IMG/VR virus record: IMGVR_UViG_3300024518_003629
Location: 1-35,541 of that record
Source of the DNA: a virus
Length of the DNA: 35,541 nt
Strand: one strand, 5' to 3'
Positions 29,458 through 35,138 of the stretch are shown here, in pieces (position 1 is the stretch's first letter; the number at the start of each line of letters is the position of its first letter). Under the pieces are notes generated by a model. It was not told the origin of the DNA. It was given only the letters and a program-made list of their open reading frames with translations, and did no database searches. A program made the translations under genes and the position numbers.

Positions 29458-29651
29458 GGGGTGATCTCCTTTCTTAATGCCTCTAGTGCTTTGTCGACAT
29501 CTTGATATAAAACATCTAAAACGAATGTGTAATAAATCTCATTAATAGGGCCTTTCAATAAAGCTTCTTGAACTTCTATTTTTTCATACATAGTTAAGGA
29601 ACCCCATAACTCTATAAACTTGAGTATTTTATCTTCTCTAGTTTTACTCAT
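29454..29651 (-). CDS. Hypothetical helical protein (65 aa)
   Basis: All-helical, MSKTREDKILKFIELWGSLT onwards, ending ALEALRKEITP. Stop and start share ATGA with the downstream gene, and the upstream stop is directly adjacent. No known family. Confidence 0.65.
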   Translation of the reverse strand: MSKTREDKILKFIELWGSLTMYEKIEVQEALLKGPINEIYYTFVLDVLYQDVDKALEALRKEITP

Positions 29652-29990
29652 CTATTCTTTGTCCCCTGTGTCCTTAATATATTCCCACTCTCTTTTAGGT
29701 TTTTTCCCTATTATTTTTAAAGCAAAGTTTAAATTTTCAAGTTGTAATTTTCTAATTTCTATTTTATCGAGAATAATTTTTCTGTATTCATTCCTTTTTT
29801 CCACATTGTAAATAGTGCCTTTTATGTGCCAGCTGTGCTTCCAGTCATCCATGTCTATCATAGAATTTAAGAATTTTTCTTTAACCCTATCAACATTGTA
29901 GTAGTTTGATGAGTGGTGTATTTCTAGCCCATCGCGTTTATTTTTAAATAAATAATTTTCGCCATCCATATAAAAATTTAGTGTGCTCAC
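29652..29990 (-). CDS. Hypothetical protein (112 aa)
   Basis: Beta-rich start (MSTLNFYMDGENYLFKNKRD) with a His/Trp/Tyr-rich middle (DDWKHSWHIKGTIYNVEKRN) and a long C-terminal helix (YRKIILDKIEIRKLQLENLN). Overlaps its upstream neighbour by ATGA. I recognise no family. Confidence 0.68.
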   Translation of the reverse strand: MSTLNFYMDGENYLFKNKRDGLEIHHSSNYYNVDRVKEKFLNSMIDMDDWKHSWHIKGTIYNVEKRNEYRKIILDKIEIRKLQLENLNFALKIIGKKPKREWEYIKDTGDKE

Positions 29991-30286
29991 TGTTCTTTCC
30001 TTTCTAATTGTTTAGCCTCTTTGACTATTCTTTTTAAATATTCCTGTATTGTTTCCGAGTGTACAATATGAGATTTAAGAAATACTCTTCTCCAAGAGCC
30101 CTCGTAATCACCCCAAATCCCTGCGCCCTCTTCGTAAATTACAACCTTAGCCTTGGGCGCTAACTTTTCAAACTCCTCTTTACTTAAATCACAAAACCCC
30201 TCACAAACTTTACTCTTCACTCTAATTTTAGCTTGACTAGGCGTTCGGAAACAGTAAAATGAATTATTCTCTTGTATGCAGGGCAT
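29987..30286 (-). CDS. Hypothetical protein (99 aa) behind a structured leader
   Basis: Start at the ATG at 30286 (MPCIQENNSFYCFRTPSQAK) because GAGAGGATAAT precedes it; the longer frame would run through the structured region. Four cysteines in the first half (C3, C12, C28, C32) could form a metal site, followed by a Glu/Lys/Trp-rich second half. The leader at 30302-30418 may control it. Function unknown. Confidence 0.68.
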   Translation of the reverse strand: MPCIQENNSFYCFRTPSQAKIRVKSKVCEGFCDLSKEEFEKLAPKAKVVIYEEGAGIWGDYEGSWRRVFLKSHIVHSETIQEYLKRIVKEAKQLERKEQ

Positions 30287-30301
30287 TATTATCCTCTCTC
30301 T

Positions 30302-30418
30302 CTTATGTGAAAGTGTATAGAGCAGGCAGCAAGCTAAAATCCGTTTTATTACTGACACCCATGTTGCCTTCCGGAAGGTGGATTACACATAAGTATGCAA
30401 ACTCACCACTGCTCTATA
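30302..30418 (-). ncRNA. Structured leader or small RNA with pseudoknot-like interleaved repeats
   Basis: Two inverted repeats interleave: CTTATGTG (30302-30309) with CACATAAG (30386-30393), and TATAGAGCAG (30316-30325) with CTGCTCTATA (30409-30418). Order A-B-A'-B' cannot nest, so both pairings together would form a pseudoknot. A 12-bp palindrome CCTTCCGGAAGG (30367-30378) lies inside. The 30287-30436 gap has no good gene; only a 19-codon frame starts at 30361. Confidence 0.5.
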
Positions 30419-30436
30419 TACTATTCCTTTAGTTGT

Positions 30437-30616
30437 TTAATTCAAAGAAGCCCTTACAAAACAATCTTTTGCTTCTAAAAGCTTTCTTAATCCAGCCGAT
30501 TTCTCTGCACAATCTGGCAATACGTGGTCCATTTCTTGGGCTAATACGCAAATGGGTTTTGAAACCTCCTGAAGTTTTTCAGGTAAATGTTCGTATTTAA
30601 AATATTTTATAATCAT
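30437..30616 (-). CDS. Acb2/Tad1-hairpin-like small protein, anti-defence candidate (59 aa)
   Basis: MIIKYFKYEHLPEKLQEVSK, then helix (PICVLAQEMDHVLPD) and helix (EKSAGLRKLLEAKDCFVRAS). The pattern F-x-Y...P...Q...A..LP...E.S..L.KL.EA matches the two-helix hairpin I know from Acb2-type sponge proteins that bind cyclic nucleotides of CBASS and Thoeris defence. The final W/N/A-rich motif of Acb2 is replaced by KDCFVRASLN, so ligand binding is not assured. Start preceded by AAAGGAATAACAAT. Related short phage proteins are common and mostly unstudied. Confidence 0.72.
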   Translation of the reverse strand: MIIKYFKYEHLPEKLQEVSKPICVLAQEMDHVLPDCAEKSAGLRKLLEAKDCFVRASLN

Positions 30617-30628
30617 ATTGTTATTCCT

Positions 30629-30826
30629 TTATTGTTTAGCTCTTAATTTTTCTATTTCACATTGTCTTTCTGTTTTCCCCGATTCTATACATTGTAATTT
30701 TATCAGTTTTCTATTCTCTACCCTCTCAAAAGCTCTGCTTATGCTTTGAAGCATATTGCTCACACAAAAAGTTAATGCGATTCCGCAAAAAATAGGAATC
30801 CAGTATTTCTTTAAAAAAGTTTTCAT
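30629..30826 (-). CDS. Small inner-membrane protein (65 aa)
   Basis: Basic N-terminus (MKTFLKKYW), one transmembrane segment at about 10-28 (IPIFCGIALTFCVSNMLQS), then a charged helical cytoplasmic or periplasmic tail (FERVENRKLIKLQCIESGKT). Overlaps the YopX-like gene by ATGA. It could be a superinfection or lysis accessory; nothing specific is visible. Confidence 0.65.
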   Translation of the reverse strand: MKTFLKKYWIPIFCGIALTFCVSNMLQSISRAFERVENRKLIKLQCIESGKTERQCEIEKLRAKQ

Positions 30827-31281
30827 ATTATTTCCTTAATTAAATGCTTATCTTCATGAATGTTGCCTATTTGTATTATCCCATCATCACTTGGAAGAGT
30901 GTTTAAAGGTCTTCGCTCTGGATATATTTTATTAATCTCTTTCGCATAAAACCCCCAAGCACTTGAAATCCCTCCATATTGGTCATCAAAAGAATGCTCT
31001 CCAAACTTCACAACCCATGTGCGTCCTATTTCCTTTCCACTACAGCTTTTCCAAGGGTTTTGAATAAAATCATCCTTAAATATTTTCTTGTCGTTCTTAT
31101 CCTTACGGTTTGTGTATTGCATTGTTTTTATATCTAAATCTCTGCCTACCTCTTCGATAAGTTTTGGCATTGCTAGTTTATTTCCTAATGCTTCCCAATC
31201 ATAAAGGAGTATTGAAAAAGGTTTTATTCCTACATTCTGATACATTTTACCTTCATACCATGCTCTAAACTCTAATTCCAT
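30823..31281 (-). CDS. YopX-family protein (152 aa)
   Basis: Family features in order: FRAWYEGKMYQNVGI near the start, MQYTNRKDKNDKKIFKDDFI in the middle (the YTGLKDKNGKEIYEGDI-type beta-barrel signature) and IIQIGNIHEDKHLI at the end. YopX proteins are common in phages of Gram-positive and Gram-negative hosts; their function is unknown. Confidence 0.85.
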   Translation of the reverse strand: MELEFRAWYEGKMYQNVGIKPFSILLYDWEALGNKLAMPKLIEEVGRDLDIKTMQYTNRKDKNDKKIFKDDFIQNPWKSCSGKEIGRTWVVKFGEHSFDDQYGGISSAWGFYAKEINKIYPERRPLNTLPSDDGIIQIGNIHEDKHLIKEII

Positions 31282-31282
31282 T

Positions 31283-31483
31283 CTATAACTCCTCTAACCA
31301 ATCTTTCATTTCTTGAATAAGCGCTTCTTTTATTGTTTTTTTTGCTTCCGAAATAATTTCTAGGGGTTGCTCATAATCAAAAACATCTCCTAAATCTTTT
31401 TTAATTTTAAAAATGGGAGCAACCCCAATAATATCATGAGACATTGATTCTTTATTGTAAACAATTCTGTAATCAAATTCCAT
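31283..31483 (-). CDS. Hypothetical protein (66 aa)
   Basis: Beta-strand start (MEFDYRIVYNKESMSHDIIG), then an acidic middle and a helical end (AKKTIKEALIQEMKDWLEEL). Adjacent to the YopX-like gene with a one-base gap and AGGAGTTATAGA after its stop. Function unknown. Confidence 0.65.
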   Translation of the reverse strand: MEFDYRIVYNKESMSHDIIGVAPIFKIKKDLGDVFDYEQPLEIISEAKKTIKEALIQEMKDWLEEL

Positions 31484-31484
31484 T

Positions 31485-31967
31485 CTAGTCTATCTCCTTT
31501 AGTTGTGTGCCGCATTTAGGGCAGAAGTTTGTTTCTTCTTTGATTGTTTTTGCAACATATTTTCTTGATATGTCTAAAGCGTAATTAGAAATAGTATTCG
31601 TATGTTTACACTTAGCTCTTAGCTCCATGAGTTTCTTAGCTTTTATGTCTTTAATTTCTTGTTTAGTTTTAAATCTTAATTGAATTCCATCTCTAATTTC
31701 TGGGTCTTCAGATAATTCCAATTGCTTCTTTTCTTCTTTCCAAGCTTTGCTTTTCCAAAAATCAAGTACTTCTAATTGTTCTTCGTTAAGGGTTTTTTCT
31801 ATTGCGTCAAATTCTTGACATTCTCCAGCTGATAAAAAAGGAGGGCCTTCTTCTCCTTTTTCTTCTCTCTCTAATACTCTTTGAAGTAAATCCTTACCTT
31901 TTTCTGTTAAACCCCATGAATCGACTCCATCGTTATTCCATATTACACCTTTAAAATATTCACTCAT
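31485..31967 (-). CDS. Hypothetical protein with C-terminal zinc ribbon (160 aa)
   Basis: The N-domain starts SEYFKGVIWNNDGVDSWGLT, with a helical acidic middle. The C-terminal 45 residues hold CKH and FCPKCGTQL, a split zinc ribbon. Long charged helix at 60-110. The start at 31967 follows GGGAGAGAGAA. The zinc ribbon suggests nucleic-acid or protein binding; role unknown. Confidence 0.75.
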   Translation of the reverse strand: MSEYFKGVIWNNDGVDSWGLTEKGKDLLQRVLEREEKGEEGPPFLSAGECQEFDAIEKTLNEEQLEVLDFWKSKAWKEEKKQLELSEDPEIRDGIQLRFKTKQEIKDIKAKKLMELRAKCKHTNTISNYALDISRKYVAKTIKEETNFCPKCGTQLKEID

Positions 31968-32069
31968 TTCTCTCTCCCTTAAATACAGTGTAGGGGGTTT
32001 CCCCCCCGATACTTACAACAGATTCACCTAGTTAAAAGTAAGCACCCCACTCTGGACACTGATTTTTAT
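31968..32069. other. Noncoding gap with GC hairpin and CAGTGT inverted repeat
   Basis: A GGGGG-TTT-CCCCC hairpin (31992-32004) lies beside CAGTGT (31985-31990), whose complement ACACTG is at 32055-32060, so the outer repeats enclose most of the gap. No U-tract follows on either strand and no gene of credible size fits. It could be a transcript-stability or protein-binding structure. Confidence 0.45.
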
Positions 32070-32447
32070 TTATTTGTTGTAATAATCGAAACAAACACTT
32101 TCAACTTCGTAAAATTGAACAAAGTTATTGGCTGTAACAACTGCAATTCTCATATCTTCTGCAATTAGATTATCACCTTTTTCACTTGGTTTAAATGAGG
32201 GTGGAAAAACTTTCAATACAACAGCTGGCGAGCCAATAGCGGGACATCTATATCTTGTTTTACCTCCAACGTTTTTCTGTGTTATCACATCCCCTTCTTT
32301 AAATAAAGGTTCTTTCAAGCCACCGATTAAATCAGAAATCATTTCTAATTGTTCCTCTTTGCTCATGCTTACTGGCTCATCCTTCCCGCTGCGCGACCCT
32401 CTTTCTTCCATGTCTCGTTCCATTCCTTCAAGTAATTCTTTAAACAT
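32070..32447 (-). CDS. Hypothetical early protein (125 aa)
   Basis: First gene after the AT element at 32467-32509, with CAAGGAGTTAAG before the ATG at 32447. A helical charged N-half (LLEGMERDMEERGSRSG) and a beta-rich C-half (KEGDVITQKNVGGKTRYRCP, AVVLKVFPPSFKP) that looks like a small barrel. No family recognised. Confidence 0.72.
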   Translation of the reverse strand: MFKELLEGMERDMEERGSRSGKDEPVSMSKEEQLEMISDLIGGLKEPLFKEGDVITQKNVGGKTRYRCPAIGSPAVVLKVFPPSFKPSEKGDNLIAEDMRIAVVTANNFVQFYEVESVCFDYYNK

Positions 32448-32466
32448 CTTAACTCCTTGTTGTTGT

Positions 32467-32509
32467 TTGTTAATATATAAAATATATATAACTATTATAT
32501 AAATCCAAG
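32467..32509 (-). promoter_or_regulatory. AT-palindrome promoter element, copy 4
   Basis: Minus strand TTGGAT (32508-32503), 16-bp spacer, TATATT (32486-32481), then the TTTATATATTAAC arm. Same geometry as copy 2 and placed just upstream of the 32447 gene start. Confidence 0.75.
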
Positions 32510-32516
32510 CTTTTAT

Positions 32517-32921
32517 TTATTTATTTTCCAATTCCAATATAAGGTCTTTATCTACTAGGATTAATCTTTCTTCAAGCTGTATGAATTCTAAGACTTTGTA
32601 ACCAGGTCTATTAATGTACTGTGCTGTATCAAGAGTACAGTTTGTAATATTTTTGATTCTTAAGTCTTCTAAAAGGAGTAGATTACTTTGAGTTGTATAA
32701 GAATAAGTTTGGATGTTTATTAGGCATGTATCAGAATAGAGCTCTATGCTATACTCATTTTTACTAAAAATATGTACCTGTGTGGAATCTTTTTTATAGG
32801 TTCCTTTTATGGCTAATGGTTCTACTTGCTCTCCTTCATGGGTATGCGGAGTTAGTGGGTTTTCTTCCTTAATAGCACAACCAAGTAAGAATATTAGTAT
32901 TAAATAGTATCGGTAATCCAT
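32517..32921 (-). CDS. Phage-encoded lipoprotein (134 aa)
   Basis: A short signal peptide MDYRYYLILIFLLGC has a lipobox (LLGC, Cys15). The mature chain starts CAIKEENPLTPHTHEGEQ and is then beta-rich (STQVHIFSKNEYSIELYSDT) with two further cysteines. Strong ribosome-binding site (GGAGATTAACGA). Lipoproteins carried by phages of Gram-negative hosts often block receptors (superinfection exclusion) or act in lysis. It is expressed from the early block, which favours exclusion. The function is inferred. Confidence 0.8.
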   Translation of the reverse strand: MDYRYYLILIFLLGCAIKEENPLTPHTHEGEQVEPLAIKGTYKKDSTQVHIFSKNEYSIELYSDTCLINIQTYSYTTQSNLLLLEDLRIKNITNCTLDTAQYINRPGYKVLEFIQLEERLILVDKDLILELENK

Positions 32922-33175
32922 TCGTTAATCTCCTGTCTAAGTGAATCTAAAAAGGTTTTTTCTGAAGCTGTTTTAATTGTAGGTTGGTGTACTGTTTTTT
33001 CATCGTACCAATTATATTGTCTTGGAGCAGCAGCCTCCATATGGCCGCCAAGACTACCTAAAACTTCAGCTTGAAAAGCGTTCCCCATCGCCTGCGCGCC
33101 TCTTTGTCTACACCTTTGTTCATTAAGAGAGCGAGTTAAAATATCAGCATTAAAACCTAAGCTAGCCATAGCCAT
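32900..33175 (-). CDS. Hypothetical protein (91 aa)
   Basis: MAMASLGFNADILTRSLNEQ, then an Ala/Gly-rich basic stretch (RCRQRGAQAMGNAFQAEVLG) and an acidic helical end overlapping the lipoprotein start by 22 bases. Starts in a TAATG overlap. MASLGF at the third codon is an alternative start. Unknown. Confidence 0.65.
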   Translation of the reverse strand: MAMASLGFNADILTRSLNEQRCRQRGAQAMGNAFQAEVLGSLGGHMEAAAPRQYNWYDEKTVHQPTIKTASEKTFLDSLRQEINEWITDTI

Positions 33176-33555
33176 TATCTTTTCTCGGTTATTTTCATAT
33201 TTACATTGGGAAGGGCTTCAGAGAGTTTGTCATAAACTGCTTTTAATTCAACCTTTCCTTCTTTGATTAGCTCCATTTGTTTCTCATGGTATTGTCTTTC
33301 AAGTTCTCGCTCTTTCTCTTGGTAGTCCCTTTGCATGACTACTAGTTTTTTGTCTAATTCTAATTGGTCTTTTTCTTGTTTCATTTTAACAAGATGTTTG
33401 ATTTCTTTTTCTTCAAGCTTCTTTTGAAGCTTGAGTTCTGCCACCTCGTCTTTAAGTTTGATAACTTCGCTTTTTAAAGAAACCTCCTTCTTTTCGTCTT
33501 CAAAATAAATGGCGTCTCGAATAATGTTAATTAGTGTTTTTTTTGTGAAAATCAT
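33175..33555 (-). CDS. Coiled-coil protein (126 aa)
   Basis: Residues about 20-105 form one continuous coiled coil (KSEVIKLKDEVAELKLQKKL, QRDYQEKERELERQYHEKQM). A hydrophobic N-terminal segment (MIFTKKTLINIIRDAIYF) could be amphipathic. It overlaps the HNH gene by four bases (ATGA). Function unknown. Confidence 0.7.
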   Translation of the reverse strand: MIFTKKTLINIIRDAIYFEDEKKEVSLKSEVIKLKDEVAELKLQKKLEEKEIKHLVKMKQEKDQLELDKKLVVMQRDYQEKERELERQYHEKQMELIKEGKVELKAVYDKLSEALPNVNMKITEKR

Positions 33556-33812
33556 GTTGCCTCCTTGATTTTTCTTAGTTGTTTTTTTGTTATTTTTGGA
33601 AATCTCTTACCGTGCGCGTGGTCATGGTGTTTTCTACATAGGGTTATAAGATTGTTGTGTTCATCACCTCCGCCTTGGGATTTAAAAACGATATGGTGGG
33701 GAGGGTCTAAAAAAAATTCACAACCTTTTCCTATTTGACAATATGGATATAATTCAAAATATTCCTTAACTAGTTTTTTATCTCTTATTATCTCTTTTTT
33801 CGGAAACATCAT
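33552..33812 (-). CDS. HNH endonuclease, free-standing (86 aa)
   Basis: The HNH core is complete: HHI (39-41), the Gly-rich loop KSQGGGDEHNN with N54, and LCRKHHDHAHG with H62/H63 and H67. Cys25, Cys31 and Cys59 may hold the structural zinc. Short HNH proteins cut or nick dsDNA and near terminases assist packaging. Here it is in the early block about 4 kb upstream of terS in transcription, so a packaging role is less certain. Ribosome-binding site AGTAGGATAAT. Confidence 0.88.
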   Translation of the reverse strand: MMFPKKEIIRDKKLVKEYFELYPYCQIGKGCEFFLDPPHHIVFKSQGGGDEHNNLITLCRKHHDHAHGKRFPKITKKQLRKIKEAT

Positions 33813-33825
33813 ATTATCCTACTGT

Positions 33826-33888
33826 TTACATAATTCCAAACATCAGAACCATAAAAAGCTTTTTTTTCCACTCGGTTTCGTTAATCAT
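33826..33888 (-). CDS. Possible 20-residue hydrophobic mini-gene
   Basis: The frame MINETEWKKKLFMVLMFGIM starts in an ATGA overlap with the coiled-coil gene and ends just above the HNH ribosome-binding site. A basic patch followed by a hydrophobic helix suggests a membrane peptide. It may instead be a chance frame in a 72-base gap. Confidence 0.35.
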   Translation of the reverse strand: MINETEWKKKLFMVLMFGIM

Positions 33889-34178
33889 TTGTTAACCTTC
33901 ATGAGTTTGTTTATTTCTTTTTCGTATTCCTCTGGGCATGCTTGCCAGTTTCTAACATTCTCTAATATTTTCATAGCACTATCAAAGTTTTCTCTTAAGG
34001 TCTTCGTTTCTTTAAGGTTACTTTTTGCTTGGTCATACCAAAATAATTTAGTCCCAATACACCCCTCTAATTCCTCGTTAAGTACCTTATTTTCTCTAGT
34101 GAGTCTTACTATTTCTTTTTCCTGGTCTTCGTTATGAGTCTTAAGGACTCTTAGTTGTTTTTCTAACTCTTCTGACAT
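33885..34178 (-). CDS. Coiled-coil hypothetical protein (97 aa)
   Basis: MSEELEKQLRVLKTHNEDQE forms a coiled coil to about residue 38. A second helix with TLRENFDSAMKILENV and a C-terminal CPEEYEKEINKLMKVNK follow. Its ATG directly follows the upstream stop (TAA ATG). Unknown function. Confidence 0.68.
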   Translation of the reverse strand: MSEELEKQLRVLKTHNEDQEKEIVRLTRENKVLNEELEGCIGTKLFWYDQAKSNLKETKTLRENFDSAMKILENVRNWQACPEEYEKEINKLMKVNK

Positions 34179-34337
34179 TTATTCCTCCAAGGGTACAAAG
34201 GTTTCAGTTTTTATTTTGTAATTACTATAAATTAATCCACCAGGAACGCGACAAACAATATATATGGTTGGTCCAACCGATACCTCTTTGAAAGAGTGGA
34301 TTTTCATGTTTATTAACTCTTCTTTATTGTTAGTCAT
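34179..34337 (-). CDS. Hypothetical beta-rich protein (52 aa)
   Basis: Short N-terminal helix, then strands IHSFKEVSVGPTIYIVCRVP and LIYSNYKIKTETF. Overlaps the upstream gene by eight bases and fills a 150-base gap. It ends with CTTGGAGGAATAAATG, so the next gene uses its tail as a strong ribosome-binding site. Function unknown. Confidence 0.65.
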   Translation of the reverse strand: MTNNKEELINMKIHSFKEVSVGPTIYIVCRVPGGLIYSNYKIKTETFVPLEE

Positions 34338-34632
34338 TTAATTTTCCTAGTATTAGGAGTCTTTTATGTTCAGGAATTAGATTTACTATTTCTTCAAAAG
34401 ACGGAGCTTTCTCTTCTCCTAAAAACTCTTTTCTAATATTATCTACAAATCCTAATTCATGGGTAAATACAGCCCTTCCAAGTTCTTTTTCTAAACACAT
34501 ATGAAAATGAGAAAAATCCATGCAAAGCTTTTCTTGAAAAAGTTGAAACTTCACAACTTCATTTGGTGTCCATTTTTTCCATACTTTACTTTCTGCAAGC
34601 TCTATGGCTTGTTTTTCTGTCAGTTCTTTCAT
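34330..34632 (-). CDS. Conserved small phage protein (100 aa)
   Basis: The segment SKVWKKWTPNEVVKFQLFQE, then KLCMDFSHFHMCLEKELGRAVFTHE, is a pattern I have seen in other phage genomes (W..w....v.FQLFQ..LC..F..FH...E..L.R.V.THE). The fold and role are not known to me. A helical C-terminus with PSFEEIVNLIPEHKR follows. ATGA overlap upstream. Confidence 0.72.
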   Translation of the reverse strand: MKELTEKQAIELAESKVWKKWTPNEVVKFQLFQEKLCMDFSHFHMCLEKELGRAVFTHELGFVDNIRKEFLGEEKAPSFEEIVNLIPEHKRLLILGKLND

Positions 34633-34967
34633 TCTTCAACCTCTATAGGGGATAAACCTTCTGCTAGCATATAATCACAGTTATGAAAATCTGCTTCTGC
34701 TTCTTCTGGAGTTCTGTAGATGTCTGAAAGGCGCCATTCTTTAGTAGTTCTGTATCTGTGTAAGTATTTCTCAACTGTTTTCTTAGGTTCTATGTAGAGT
34801 TCCCAAGGCCAGCAATAGAAACAGTGCATCTCATTTTTTTGGTTATCTACACAAAAAAAAGCATTTGTTCCGAGGTATAACACTATAACCCAAGAATCTT
34901 TTGACCATTCGCCATGCCTAACTTTGTCCCCAATATTAAACTTTCCTATAAACTCTTCTCTAGTCAT
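34629..34967 (-). CDS. Hypothetical early protein (112 aa)
   Basis: First gene after the element at 34983-35023, ribosome-binding site AAGGAGAGAGCAAA. The N-half is a beta-barrel-like domain (FNIGDKVRHGEWSKDSWVIV, CYCWPWELY region with clustered Cys/Trp) and the C-half is helical (RLSDIYRTPEEAEADFHNCD). Unknown function; the first gene of an early unit often acts on the host. Confidence 0.72.
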   Translation of the reverse strand: MTREEFIGKFNIGDKVRHGEWSKDSWVIVLYLGTNAFFCVDNQKNEMHCFYCWPWELYIEPKKTVEKYLHRYRTTKEWRLSDIYRTPEEAEADFHNCDYMLAEGLSPIEVEE

Positions 34968-34982
34968 TTTGCTCTCTCCTTC

Positions 34983-35023
34983 GTTGTATATAAATATTAT
35001 ATAATTAATATATAAACATCAAG
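34983..35023 (-). promoter_or_regulatory. AT-palindrome promoter element, copy 5
   Basis: Minus strand TTGATG (35022-35017), 17-bp spacer, TAATAT (34999-34994), flanked by CTTG. It drives the first early accessory unit at 34967. The stop of the 39-aa gene lies inside the element. Confidence 0.75.
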
Positions 35024-35138
35024 ACATTTTTTCAAATTCTGCAATTTTCTTTAATCTGTCCTTTACTCTCCATACTCTCACTTGGTTTATTGAAAAGCCA
35101 ATCATTAAACCCATTAGAAAAGCAGTTGAATTTTCCAT
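35019..35138 (-). CDS. Small protein with hydrophobic N-half (39 aa)
   Basis: MENSTAFLMGLMIGFSINQV is hydrophobic, then comes a basic helix (RVWRVKDRLKKIAEFEKMS). It starts in a TAATG overlap with the loader-like gene and ends just inside the promoter element. Probably the last gene of the replication unit. It could sit in the membrane; role unknown. Confidence 0.55.
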   Translation of the reverse strand: MENSTAFLMGLMIGFSINQVRVWRVKDRLKKIAEFEKMS

